A stretch of DNA of 64,000 nt, from the NCBI RefSeq assembly GCF_026341825.1, contig NZ_JAPENY010000001.1:1178001-1242000 (forward strand), in the 5' to 3' direction. This document shows, piece after piece, positions 27,913 through 36,745 of this stretch. The stretch is from Streptomyces sp. NBC_00620. GTDB taxonomy: Bacteria; Actinomycetota; Actinomycetes; Streptomycetales; Streptomycetaceae. Position numbers and translations under genes: made by a program. How positions within the stretch are numbered: the stretch's first letter is position 1; each line of letters begins with the position of its first letter. The notes beneath the pieces are model-generated. The model had not been told where the DNA came from. It saw nothing but the letters and a program-made list of their open reading frames with translations, and searched no databases.

Positions 27913-29120
27913 CTCTGGCTCCGCTCAGGGCGCTCACCGGCCCGCAGTACTTTCTGCTGGCCGGATCGTTCCTCATTCCCTTGGGCAGCTTCGCCGTGCT
28001 GCCCTTCATGTCGGTCCTGCTGCACGAACGGCTGCGCATGGGGCTCGGCACCGTCGGCGTGGTGCTCGCCGTCGCCTCGTTCGTGCAGTTCTCCGGCGGC
28101 GTCGTCGGGGCCGCGATCGCCGAGCGGATCGGGCTGCAGCGCACCATGCTGCTCGCCCTGGTGATCCGTACGGCGGGCTTCGTCTGCTTCCTGCCGGGGC
28201 TCGGCAATCCGGCGGTGGCCGTCACCGCGCTGTTCCTCGTGTCCGCCGGCGCCGCGCTCTATCTGCCCGCCAACAAGGCGTACTTGGTGCACCGCGTGGA
28301 GGAGGAGCAGCGCCCGCTGCTGCTGTCCGCGAGCAGCTCCGCCCTCAACGCCGGTATCGCCCTGGGCCCGATCGCCGCCGCGCCCTTCGTGCTCAGCGCC
28401 TCGGCGGGGCTCTTCACCGCGGTCTCCGTGCTGTTCGCGGCGGTCACGGTGGGGCACGCGCTGCTGCCCGTGGAGAAACCCGACGAGCGGCCGGCCGACG
28501 TCGGGGAAGCGCCCCGGCCCCGCGAGAAGCCGTTCGCCGGACTGCCTGTCCTGCCCTTCGCGATCACCGTGCTGAGCGTGTACGTCTTCATGTTCTTCCA
28601 GCACTACCTGGCGGTCTACGCCGTGCCCAGGACCTCGACGGTCTTCTACGCCTTCGTCCTCGCGCTGTACGCCCTGCTCCTGGTCGTCGCGCAGCCCCTC
28701 CTGTCGGACTGGATCGCCCGCCTGCCCTACCCCCGCGCCCTGCGGCTCGGTTTCACGGCGCTGGCCGCCGGCATGACCACGCTCGCCCTCGGCCACCCGG
28801 CCGCCATCCTGGCCGGAGCGCTGCTCATCTGCCTCGGCGAGATCGTCCTCTTCCTCAAGAACGACCTCGAAGCCCTGAACCGGTCCGGCCGCTCACCCGC
28901 GGTGGTCTTCGGCCACCAGCGACTGGCGGCCGGAATCGGCGCGTTCGCCAGCGGCATCGCGGGAGGCGGGGGCTACGACCTGGCCGAACGGTCCGGCCAC
29001 ACCGGCCTGTTCTGGGCAGCGGTCGCGGTGCAGTGCGCGCTGCTGCCGCCGCTGCTGATCCGTGGCCTGCGGCGGCTCCGCCCCGGCCGCACCACGACCG
29101 CACTTCACAGGGCCCTGTGA
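27909..29120 (+). CDS. MFS transporter, probable metallophore exporter
   Basis: A 403-residue major facilitator with twelve hydrophobic segments split by a polar central loop (about 195-215, EKPDERPADVGEAPRPREK). It is the last gene of the chain methyltransferase-permease-ATPase-lipoprotein-PLP-ATP-grasp and overlaps the ATP-grasp gene by four bases. In metallophore operons the MFS protein normally exports the chelator, and that role is inferred here. Its TGA stop (29118-29120) directly abuts the stop of the convergent PCu(A)C gene as TGATCA, with no terminator visible between. Confidence 0.88.
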   Translation: MTLAPLRALTGPQYFLLAGSFLIPLGSFAVLPFMSVLLHERLRMGLGTVGVVLAVASFVQFSGGVVGAAIAERIGLQRTMLLALVIRTAGFVCFLPGLGNPAVAVTALFLVSAGAALYLPANKAYLVHRVEEEQRPLLLSASSSALNAGIALGPIAAAPFVLSASAGLFTAVSVLFAAVTVGHALLPVEKPDERPADVGEAPRPREKPFAGLPVLPFAITVLSVYVFMFFQHYLAVYAVPRTSTVFYAFVLALYALLLVVAQPLLSDWIARLPYPRALRLGFTALAAGMTTLALGHPAAILAGALLICLGEIVLFLKNDLEALNRSGRSPAVVFGHQRLAAGIGAFASGIAGGGGYDLAERSGHTGLFWAAVAVQCALLPPLLIRGLRRLRPGRTTTALHRAL

Positions 29121-29660
29121 TCACGACACGGGGTCGCTCGGGCGAACCACCACAGCGATGGTCTCGATCGCCCCGCTGTGCTCGAAGTGCAGCGTGAACG
29201 ACACGAGGTCGCCCGCCCGCCAGCCCATCCTGGCCCGCAGGACCACGTCCAGGCCGTGCGGAGACATCGACAACTCGCCGCCCGCGGGGATCGGCGCCGA
29301 GGACACCGCCTCCTTGCGAGCGGCTCCGCTGCCGGCGGTGCTGTGACGGCTGAGGCCGATCTCCCCGCCGGTGGCGGAGGACGTCACCTTGACCAGCCGG
29401 TCGTCGGCGCCGCCTGGATTGGAGACGTCGAAGAACGCGGCGGTCTCCGTGCTGTCGCCGTACGGCAGGAAGACCCGCCCCGACGAGACGACGATCCGGG
29501 CCGGGCTGCCCGCCTTCCCGGCCCCGACCCAGGTGGTCAGACCGCCCAGGGCGAGGCTGCACACGGCCACGGGCGCGAGCGCGGCGAGCAGGGTGTCGGT
29601 GAGGCGACGACGGGTCGGCCGCCACGGGTGTTGCTCGGTCGTCAAGTCCGGCTCGTTCAT
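29121..29660 (-). CDS. PCu(A)C-type copper chaperone
   Basis: The 179-residue protein has a basic N-terminus, a transmembrane/signal segment (about 22-48, LLAALAPVAVCSLALGGLTTWVG) and a DUF461/PCu(A)C beta-sandwich. Possible ligands sit in the IGLSRHSTAG loop and the LSMSPHGLDVVL stretch, matching the H/M...M...HxM pattern only loosely. Family members deliver Cu(I) to cytochrome oxidase outside the membrane. ATG 29660 follows the CopA-like gene through a duplicated start region. It is convergent with, and abuts, the metallophore exporter gene. Confidence 0.78.
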   Translation of the reverse strand: MNEPDLTTEQHPWRPTRRRLTDTLLAALAPVAVCSLALGGLTTWVGAGKAGSPARIVVSSGRVFLPYGDSTETAAFFDVSNPGGADDRLVKVTSSATGGEIGLSRHSTAGSGAARKEAVSSAPIPAGGELSMSPHGLDVVLRARMGWRAGDLVSFTLHFEHSGAIETIAVVVRPSDPVS

Positions 29661-29683
29661 CGCGTACGACTCGTTTCGTTCAT
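29657..29683 (-). other. Mini-ORF from duplicated start region before the copper chaperone
   Basis: On the minus strand the string GAGTCGTACGCGATGAACGA occurs twice, 23 bp apart. The first copy holds the copA stop overlapping ATG 29683, which reads MNETSRTR to TGA 29659-29657; this stop overlaps ATG 29660 of the chaperone gene. The three reading frames are therefore linked by two ATGA overlaps. Confidence 0.55.
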
Positions 29684-31943
29684 CGCGTACGACTCCTGCC
29701 CCGCGTCGGTTGCCAGGCGCGCAATCTCAGGCTGTTGCCGACGACCAGCAGCGAACTGACCGACATCGCGGCCGCGGCGAGCATCGGGTTGAGCAGCCCC
29801 ACCATGGCGAGCGGCACGGTCACGACGTTGTAGCCGAAGGCCCACACCAGGTTGACGCGGATCGTGCCCAGGGTGCGGCGGGCCAGCCGTACCGCGTCCG
29901 CCAGGGCCTCGATATCGCCGCGCACCAGCGTCACGTCGGCCGCGCCGATGGCGACGTCGGTGCCGCTGCCCATGGCGATGCCGAGGTCGGCGCCGGCCAG
30001 CGCGGCGGCGTCGTTGACACCGTCGCCGACCACGGCGACCCGACGGCCCTGTTCCCTCAGCTCCCGTACGAGGTCGGCCTTGTCCTCGGGTGTGCAGCGG
30101 GCGTGCACCTCGGTGATGCCGAGCGCGGCCGCGACGGCCCGGGCCGGTGCCTCGCGGTCGCCGGTGGCGAGCACCGGCCGCACACCGTCGCGCCTCAGCC
30201 GTTCCACGGCCCGGTAACTTCCCGGCCGTACGACGTCACCGACCTCGATCAGGGCCTCGGCCACTCCGTCCACCAGCACCACGACGGGTGTGTGCGCGGC
30301 GGCCTCCGCCACCGGCAGCGCGTCCGCCAGGTCCACGGGCAACTCCTGGTCCGGCGCGAGCACTTCGACGAGGCGTCCCTCCACCCAGCCACGGACTCCC
30401 TGCCCCGGCAGGGCGCTGAACTCGCCGACCTCCGGCAGTGACCACAGCGTGCGTCGCGCATACGCCGCGATCGCCCGCCCCAGCGGATGTTCCGAACCCT
30501 GCTCGACCGCCCCGGCCAGCCGCAGCACCGCGTCCCTCCCCGACCCGCCCGGCGCCGCCGTGACCCGGGCGACGCTCATGTGCCCGGAGGTGAGCGTGCC
30601 GGTCTTGTCGAGCACGACGGTGTCGAGGTGCTGAAGCCCCTCCAAGGCCTGCGGACCGCTGATGAGAACGCCCAGTTGGGCACCCCGCCCGGTCGCCGCC
30701 ATCAGCGCGGTCGGCGTGGCAAGGCCCAGCGCGCACGGACAGGCCACGACGAGCACCGCCACGCACGCGGTGACGGCCGCCTGCGGATCGGCCCCGGCAC
30801 CGAGCCAGAATCCGAGGGTCGTCACGGCCAGGGCCAGCACCGCGGGCACGAACACCCCGGCCACCGAGTCGGCCAGCCGCTGCGCCCGCGCCTTGCCAGC
30901 CTGCGCCTCGGTCACCAGCCGGGTGATCCGGGCGAGTTGTGTGTCGGCACCGACCGCCGTGGCTCGTACCGCCAGCAGCCCGCCCGCGTTGACGGCGCCG
31001 CCGACCATCGCCGAGCCCGGCTGGACCTCGACCGGCTCGCTCTCCCCCGTCACCAGCGACAGGTCCACGGCGGAACTGCCCTCCACCACCTCGCCGTCGG
31101 TGGCAACCCGCTCCCCCGGCCGCACGACGAAGACCTGCCCGACCCCCAACTCCTCGATGGGGACGAGCCGTTCGGACCCGTCCTCCTCTCGCACCGACAC
31201 ATCCTTGGCCGCGAGCCGGGCCAGCGACCGCAGCGCCGCCCCGGTCCCGCCCCGGTCCCGTGCCGGGCACGCGCCTCCAGGAATCGCCCCGCCAGCACGA
31301 ACAGCGGTACGCCGACGGCCGCTTCGAGGTAGATGTGCGCGACACCGTCCGAGGAGGAGGGCACCAGGCTGAAGGGCATCCGCATGCCGGGATCCCCCGC
31401 GCCGCCCAGGAAGAGCGCGTACGCCGACCACGAGAAGGACGCCACCACCCCCAGCGACACCAGCGTGTCCATGGTCGCCGCCGAGTGCCGCAATCCGCGT
31501 ACCGCCCGCGTGTGGAACGGCCATGAACCCCACACGGCGACCGGTGCGGCCAGCACGAAGCACAGCCACTGCCAGTTCCGGAACTGCCAGGCGGGCACCA
31601 TCGACAGCACGAGCACCGGCACCGCGAGCAGTGCGGTCACCAGCAGTCGGTCCCGCTCGCCCCGGGTGTCCTCGGACCCTCCGCCGTCCGGGCGTTGGCG
31701 CTTCTTGGGAGGCGCGGGGAGCGCTGCCGTGTAGCCGGCCTTCTCCACCGTCGCGACGAGTTCGCCGGGCCGGACATGGGCCGGGTGGCTCACCCGGGCC
31801 CGCCCGGTGGCCAGATTGACGGTCGCCGTGACCCCGTCCAGCTTGCCGAGCTTCTTCTCGACCCGCCGTACGCAGGCCGCGCAGGTCATGCCGCCGACGG
31901 TCAGGTCAGTGGTCACGAGGACGGTTTCCGATTCCGAGGCCAT
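29680..31943 (-). pseudogene. Copper-translocating P-type ATPase (CopA type), frameshifted
   Basis: The N-terminal part (ATG 31943) has a heavy-metal domain with GMTCAAC and four early helices up to GRFLEARARHGTG. The remainder, in another frame to TGA 29680, has SLVTGESEP, CPCALGLATPTALM, DKTGTLT, SEHPLGRAI and GDGVNDAAAL, so every catalytic motif survives. The break is an 11-bp tandem duplication at 31238-31259; removing one copy restores TGAALRSLARLAAK in frame. The gene would code for about 750 residues. It may be a true null, a reversible slipped-strand switch, or a sequencing error. The start overlaps the upstream small gene by one base (TGATG). Confidence 0.88.
31238..31259. repeat. 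11-bp tandem duplication that frameshifts copA
   Basis: GCCCCGGTCCC occurs twice without a gap (31238-31248 and 31249-31259). Eleven is not a multiple of three, so the second copy shifts the minus-strand reading frame of the copper ATPase; one copy alone gives a continuous frame. Confidence 0.9.
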
Positions 31944-32191
31944 CAGCCGTCCGATCCGTGTCCGTGCCCGGTGCCGCCGTCGGTTCCGTCACCGCCACCG
32001 CTCGTTCCCGTGCCCGGGTCGGTGCCGTGGATGCCGGGCGCCACGGGTCCAGCGGCGGCGCCGACGGCGTACGACACCGCGAAGATCAGCACCAGAAGCA
32101 GCAGAAAGCCGACCAGCACGGGCGGCGGCGTCAACTTCCGTAACGCCGCGCCCGCGCCCGCGTCGGGGGAGGATTGTCGGGGCTCGCCCAT
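31943..32191 (-). CDS. Small membrane protein with Gly/His/Asp tail next to copA
   Basis: The 82-residue product has one strong transmembrane helix (about 24-46, PVLVGFLLLLVLIFAVSYAVG) and a Gly/Thr/Asp-rich extracytoplasmic tail ending GTGHGHGSDG, where the histidines could bind metal. Its TGA overlaps the CopA ATG by one base, so the two are translationally coupled. No family was recognised; a helper role in copper handling is inferred only from the position and histidines. Confidence 0.65.
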   Translation of the reverse strand: MGEPRQSSPDAGAGAALRKLTPPPVLVGFLLLLVLIFAVSYAVGAAAGPVAPGIHGTDPGTGTSGGGDGTDGGTGHGHGSDG

Positions 32192-32326
32192 ACCGGGTCT
32201 CCAGATCGCCTCGTACGGCGTCCGTGGGGTGGAGCCGTACCGAGTCAGGAGTCGGACGCGTCGCGGGGTGAGTTCCTCAATTGGCTTGTGGTGTACGTCA
32301 CTTGGCCGCCCTGTCGGGCTGGTGCG

Positions 32327-33031
32327 TCAGGTTTCCTTCGCGGATTCGTGGTGGGTGGGGCCGGCCAGTTCGGTCGCGGTCAGGGTGAAGTGGCGGGCCA
32401 GTACCTCGGCCGCGGTGTCGGCGTCGCGGGCCAGCGCCGCCTCCTCCAGCCGGCGGTGCTCACCGACGTGGTCACGGTCGGGGTTGCGGTGTGCCGACCA
32501 GCGGCGGGCCAGTTCGCTCGCGGTCCACATCCGGTCGAAGGTCTCAAGGAGGACGGGGTTGCCGCAGCCCTCCAGCAGGGTGCGGTGGAAGACCCGGTGG
32601 GCCTCGGACCATGCGTCGCTGTAGTACTCGCTCTCCTCCGGCGCGTACGCCGGGGTGCGGGACAACCGGTGGTGGGCGGCTCGTACCCGGGCCTCCCAGT
32701 CGACGTCGCCGCGCTCGATGGACATGCGCAGCACGACCGGTTCGACGGTCCGGCGGGCCTCCGCGATCTCCTGCCAGCGGCTGTCGGAGAAGGCCGGGAC
32801 TGCGAAGCCGCGGTTGGGCAGCCGGTCGGCGAGGCCCTCGCCGACCACCCGCACGAGCGCCTCGCGTACGACGGCCAGGCTCACGCCCTGTTCCCTGGCG
32901 AGGTCCTGCGGTTTGAGGGCGTCACCGGGGGCGTAACCCCCGCGCATGATCGCGTCCCGCAGGTGCGCGTAGACCTGCTCGGAGAGCATCTGCTTCCCCG
33001 AGGAGGCTGAGGTGTCGGCCGTCCGAGTCAT
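32327..33031 (-). CDS. GntR family transcriptional regulator (FadR/FCD type)
   Basis: A 234-residue regulator: N-terminal GntR winged helix (SEQVYAHLRDAIMRGGYAPGDAL ... REQGVSLAVVREALVRVVGEGL) and a C-terminal all-helical FCD domain with the metal/ligand histidines in EAHRVFHRTLL and GEHRRLEEAAL. Members sense organic acids such as lactate, gluconate or oxalate-type ligands. It is divergent from the PEBP-family gene, and an almost perfect AATAATCGATTGTT palindrome lies 25 bases upstream of its ATG. Confidence 0.9.
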   Translation of the reverse strand: MTRTADTSASSGKQMLSEQVYAHLRDAIMRGGYAPGDALKPQDLAREQGVSLAVVREALVRVVGEGLADRLPNRGFAVPAFSDSRWQEIAEARRTVEPVVLRMSIERGDVDWEARVRAAHHRLSRTPAYAPEESEYYSDAWSEAHRVFHRTLLEGCGNPVLLETFDRMWTASELARRWSAHRNPDRDHVGEHRRLEEAALARDADTAAEVLARHFTLTATELAGPTHHESAKET

Positions 33032-33055
33032 GTCGCCATCATAGACGATCCAGTG

Positions 33056-33069
33056 AATAATCGATTGTT
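33056..33069. promoter_or_regulatory. Palindromic GntR-type operator
   Basis: AATAATCGATTGTT is a 14-bp palindrome with one mismatch pair, AT-rich against its surroundings, placed between the divergent gntR and PEBP genes. A second, weaker copy (TTATCGTCGATTC, 33074-33086) follows. FadR-type regulators commonly bind such sites; binding by the adjacent GntR protein is inferred. Confidence 0.5.
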
Positions 33070-33189
33070 CGTGTTATCGTCGATTCAGTGGTCGATGAAG
33101 GATGACGGCGGTGTCTCTACGAGACGCTGCGGGCCCTCCGCCGACCGCATCACCGTCACCCCACAGCACGGCCTGAAAGGAACGACGCG

Positions 33190-33729
33190 ATGAGCGCCAA
33201 CGATCCCTTCGCCCGCCTCCCCGAGGCGCCCTCCTTCACCGTTACCAGCACCACCGTCACCGACGGCGCCGCCTGGTCACCCGAGCAGTTCTCCGGCATC
33301 TCCGGCGTCCCCGGTGGGAAGGACGTCTCGCCCCAGCTGTCCTGGAGCGGCGCCCCGGAAGGCACCGAGAGCTACGCCGTCACCGTCTACGACCCCGACG
33401 CCCCCACCGGGTCCGGGTTCTGGCACTGGGCGGTCGCCGACATCCCCGCCACCGTCACCGAACTGCCCGAGGGAGCCGGCGACGACACCGGTTCGGGCCT
33501 GCCGGAGGGTGCCTTCCAACTGCCCAACGACGCCCGCGCGGCCCGCTTCATCGGCGCCGCCCCGCCGGCCGGGCACGGCCCTCACCGCTACTTCATCGTG
33601 GTGCACGCCCTCGACGTCGAGTCCATCGGCGTCCCGGCCGACACCACCCCGGCCTACCTCGGCTTCAACATCGCCGGCCACATCCTCGGCCGCGCGGTCC
33701 TGACCGCCACCGCCGAGACTCCCGCCTGA
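33190..33729 (+). CDS. YbhB/YbcL-family (PEBP/Raf kinase inhibitor-like) protein
   Basis: The 179-residue cytosolic protein has the PEBP ligand-pocket motifs [34 protein letters not shown] (33307 onward) with D-P-D-A-P, and [13 protein letters not shown]. Bacterial members bind anionic ligands; the cellular role is mostly unknown. ATG 33190 is preceded by GAAAGGA at 33177-33183. It faces the GntR regulator gene and may be its target. Confidence 0.9.
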   Translation: MSANDPFARLPEAPSFTVTSTTVTDGAAWSPEQFSGISGVPGGKDVSPQLSWSGAPEGTESYAVTVYDPDAPTGSGFWHWAVADIPATVTELPEGAGDDTGSGLPEGAFQLPNDARAARFIGAAPPAGHGPHRYFIVVHALDVESIGVPADTTPAYLGFNIAGHILGRAVLTATAETPA

Positions 33730-33838
33730 CGAACAGCTTGTCCCAGCCGACGTTCAGCCTGCGGCGTGCCGGGATGCGGCCCGGCGCGGCCGTGAGCGTG
33801 ACGTCGTCACCCGGCGCCGATCGGGATACGTTCCCGGC

Positions 33839-34534
33839 ATGGACTCCGCATCCCTACTCCTCCATCTGCGCCGCGAGTTGGACCGCTTCCGGGCCTGTCT
33901 GGACGGCGACCTGGCCGCACCGGTCGAGCATTGCGGCGACTGGACGCTGTACGACCTGGCCGACCATCTGGGCAGCGGGAACCTCTGGGCGGCCACCGCG
34001 GTGACCGAGGGACACGGCGACCTCAAACCGGCGGCGGCGCCACGGGACCCGGCGGCGCTGGGACGGTGGTTCGACGCCACGTCCGAGACCTTGCTCACCG
34101 CCCTGGACAACGACCCGTCCACCGCGGCCTGGACCTTCTATCCCCCGCACACGGTCGGCTTCTGGCAACGACGCCGCTGCCTGGAGACACTCATCCACCG
34201 CTGGGACGCCGAACACGCCCTCGGGGTACCCGCACCGCCGCTCGACGCGGACCTGGTCCACGACGGCGTGTCCGAGGTCTTCGACACCATGGCCCCTCGC
34301 CAGACCGCACGCGGCCGCGCGGCCCCGCCCCAGGTCGCGCTGCGCCTCGAAGCCACGGACACCGGGGCGACCTGGACGTACGGTCCGGGCACCCCGGTCG
34401 CGGTCCTCGCCGGGACGGCGGAGAGCCTCCTGCTGACACTGTGGGGACGGCTGCCGCGTACGGGTGACGCACTGACGTGGGAGGGCGATCGGCACGCCGG
34501 GGAGCGGGTGTTGGACGGGCCGTTGGTGCCCTGA
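33839..34534 (+). CDS. Maleylpyruvate isomerase-family mycothiol-dependent protein (DinB fold)
   Basis: A 231-residue protein with the MDMPI_N/DinB-like four-helix domain: CGDWTLYDLADHLGSGNLWA supplies one metal histidine and ETLIHRWDAEHALG the HxxxxH pair; the C-terminal half is an MDMPI_C domain. Such actinobacterial proteins use mycothiol for isomerase or detoxification reactions. The substrate here is unknown. Confidence 0.85.
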   Translation: MDSASLLLHLRRELDRFRACLDGDLAAPVEHCGDWTLYDLADHLGSGNLWAATAVTEGHGDLKPAAAPRDPAALGRWFDATSETLLTALDNDPSTAAWTFYPPHTVGFWQRRRCLETLIHRWDAEHALGVPAPPLDADLVHDGVSEVFDTMAPRQTARGRAAPPQVALRLEATDTGATWTYGPGTPVAVLAGTAESLLLTLWGRLPRTGDALTWEGDRHAGERVLDGPLVP

Positions 34535-34627
34535 CCTCGGGTCTCTCGAAGCGGGGCGGGCGGACGTTGGCCGTCCCGCCGGAAAAGGGATCGACTCGCT
34601 GCCCGCAGGTCATGTTGGCTGGGCGGC

Positions 34628-35155
34628 ATGCCTGAACTGCGTACCGAACGCCTCACGCTCCGTCGATGGCAGGATTCCGACCTTGGACCATGGGCGGCGA
34701 TGAACGCCGATCCAGAGGTCCGGGAACACCTCGGGGCTCTCCTCACCCGTGAGCAGACCGACGCCTCGGTGGCGAGCTTCCAGACCGAATTCGACGAGCG
34801 GGGCTACGGGTGGTGGGCCGTCGAGGTGCTCGCCACCGGCGAGTTCATCGGCTTCGCCGGCCTGGACCGGGTGGATGACGGAATGCCGTTCACCGGAGTG
34901 GAAGCCGGCTGGCGACTCGCCCGTTCGGCCTGGGGGCACGGCTACGCCACCGAGGCCGCCCGGGCCTGCCTGGCTTTCGGCTTCGAGACCCTCGAACTCC
35001 CCGAAATCCTTGCGGTGACGACCGCCACCAACCTCCGTTCCCAGGCCGTGATGAGCCGGATCGGAATGACCCGAGACCCCGCCGACGACTTCGACGACCC
35101 CAACGAGCTCGAGGGCCCACTGCGCCGGAACGTGCTGTACCGGATCCGCGCGTGA
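34628..35155 (+). CDS. GNAT family N-acetyltransferase (RimJ/RimL type)
   Basis: The 175-residue enzyme starts MPELRTERLTLRRWQDSDL, has the acetyl-CoA loop SAWGHGYATEAARACL and the NLRSQAVMSRIGMTRDP segment, characteristic of Acetyltransf_3 proteins that modify amino groups of proteins or small molecules. It stands alone on the plus strand between the DinB-fold gene and a convergent hypothetical gene. Substrate unknown. Confidence 0.9.
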   Translation: MPELRTERLTLRRWQDSDLGPWAAMNADPEVREHLGALLTREQTDASVASFQTEFDERGYGWWAVEVLATGEFIGFAGLDRVDDGMPFTGVEAGWRLARSAWGHGYATEAARACLAFGFETLELPEILAVTTATNLRSQAVMSRIGMTRDPADDFDDPNELEGPLRRNVLYRIRA

Positions 35156-35228
35156 TCCGAGAGCGGCCCGAGCGACTGGCGGCTTGCACAACTGCAGCGG
35201 GACCAGGCGGACTCATGCGGTCACGGTG

Positions 35229-35687
35229 CTAGATGTGGATGAGGATCTGTCGTAGGGGATGTCCGAGCACGTCCGTGACGGAGGCCAGTTCCTCGTCGGT
35301 CAGCCACGCCCGGTTCGGATACAGGACCTCGATCCTGAACCGCGCGAACCCCATCGGCCAGTCGTACACCAGCCCGTTGAGCGACGTCTCGGCGTCACAG
35401 CAGGGAACCGTCACCATGAGCGTCGAAAAGCCTTCGTCGTAGCGCTCCGAGACGGCCTCCCCCCACCAGCCGGGGGTGAGCTCCGCACCGCAGCGCAGGC
35501 AGGAGATCTTCTCCAGGTTGGCACCGCAGTCGACCACCTCGACACTGTCGTGCCACTTGGCTTCCAAGCCACGGCGGGAGTCGTCGGGAAGCATCCCGGA
35601 CAGCACGGCCGCCGCACGATCCGCCGCATCCCGACTGGGCTGCCAGTGCGGATCAGTCGGAATCACCGTCAGGTAGTTGCCGCTCAT
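35229..35687 (-). CDS. Hypothetical cytosolic protein with a zinc-ribbon-like motif
   Basis: A 152-residue soluble protein with no named family. A CLRC pair near residue 63 and a CC pair near residue 96 (TVPCCDAETSLN) suggest a zinc-binding knuckle. The rest is acidic and Trp-rich, ending GHPLRQILIHI. Such lone proteins in Streptomyces are sometimes toxin-immunity or SMI1/KNR4-related, but nothing here proves that. Confidence 0.65.
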   Translation of the reverse strand: MSGNYLTVIPTDPHWQPSRDAADRAAAVLSGMLPDDSRRGLEAKWHDSVEVVDCGANLEKISCLRCGAELTPGWWGEAVSERYDEGFSTLMVTVPCCDAETSLNGLVYDWPMGFARFRIEVLYPNRAWLTDEELASVTDVLGHPLRQILIHI

Positions 35688-35750
35688 CGCCCGCCTTCCG
35701 GTGCCGGCCCGACCACCGGGGCGAACGGCTCGGGAGTCTACGACCCCCGC

Positions 35751-36380
35751 TCAGAACTCGACGACAACCCGGAAGAGTGCGGGGTCGGCGATGGCGAAGT
35801 CAGGGGTGGTGGACGGGTGCTGTTGGAAGCGGGGGTCGTTGTCTGCTGTGCGCCATGCGTCGGGGCTGTCCCAGTGCGCGATGTCGACCAGTTGGAAGCG
35901 AGTGTCCGGGTCCACCGCACGGTGCAGCCGGTTGTCCCTGAAGCCGGGCGCCTTGCTCATCAGCTCTGCGTGGCCGAGCCAGTGCAACAGGAATTCATCG
36001 ATCCGCTCGGCGGGCAGCTCGAAGACATTGACGAAGGTGATTCCCGGCCCCTCGCCCGAACCGTTTCCCGCCGCGCGGTATTCGGCCGCCACCTCGTACC
36101 AACCGCCGTGCACGGTGGCGTAGTCCGCGGCGGTGGCTGCCGACGCGGTGAAGCCGGGATTCGCCAGAGCCTCGTCCCGGGCCTCGATGCTGTCCCAGTG
36201 CGCCACATTGACAAGGCCGAGCCGGGACTCCGGCAACAGCCTGCGGTGCAGCCGCGCATCCCGGAAACCGGGGGCACCGTGGATGAGCCCGACGCGCTCC
36301 CGGCAGCGTGCAACGGACTCGTCGATCCGGTCCTCGGGCAGTTCCCACGCGTCGATCAGGGTGATTCCGTTGTCAGTCAC
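35751..36380 (-). CDS. Tandem antibiotic-biosynthesis-monooxygenase (ABM) domain protein
   Basis: The 209-residue protein contains two ABM-like ferredoxin folds in tandem: each half reads as I-T-L/F-x-N/D-x-(W/F)-E-L-P-x-x-R-I-D-E followed by a PGFRDxRLHR segment and L-V-N/D-(V/I)-A-H-W-D-S. ABM proteins are cofactor-free oxygenases of aromatic polyketides or haem-degrading/small-molecule enzymes; two-domain versions are common in actinomycetes. GTG 36380 was chosen as the start because the conserved fold begins VTDNGITLID; it has no clear ribosome site. Confidence 0.82.
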   Translation of the reverse strand: MTDNGITLIDAWELPEDRIDESVARCRERVGLIHGAPGFRDARLHRRLLPESRLGLVNVAHWDSIEARDEALANPGFTASAATAADYATVHGGWYEVAAEYRAAGNGSGEGPGITFVNVFELPAERIDEFLLHWLGHAELMSKAPGFRDNRLHRAVDPDTRFQLVDIAHWDSPDAWRTADNDPRFQQHPSTTPDFAIADPALFRVVVEF

Positions 36381-36745
36381 CGAACCATCGTGAAACCTGA
36401 ACCACACTTCAGGTCAAGGTGATCCGGTCACGCGACCCGGCGGCCGACCCATCCCCAGTCCCTCGACCGCATCCGAGCCGGCCAAGTACCGGCCCCGGAC
36501 GGCATTCCAGCTCCACCGGGCCCTCGTTCGCGGCACCCCGGTGAGCCACGGCCCTCCCCCAAGGACTTTAAGGAAAGAACCAACTACCCTCCCCCACCCA
36601 CCCGTTCACCCTCAGGAGTGACGCGGTTGCGGAGAGTGGAGGCGGAGGGTTACGTTCCCGGCGACAACTCCACACAAACGACGGCCCCCGCCAGGACGGC
36701 AATCCTGAACGAGGGCCTGACCGCTCAGGAAGCGAAACCTTCCCG
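36381..36745 (+). other. Intergenic region with a leader hairpin before the HTH gene
   Basis: No gene is seen in these 365 bases. Bases 36683-36717 form a two-level hairpin: outer GGCCC/GGGCC (36683-36687/36713-36717) and inner CAGGA/TCCTG (36692-36696/36703-36707). It sits 29 bases before ATG 36746 and could be an attenuator or RNA control element for that gene. A short A-rich patch (36567-36581) upstream may be part of a promoter. Confidence 0.4.
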
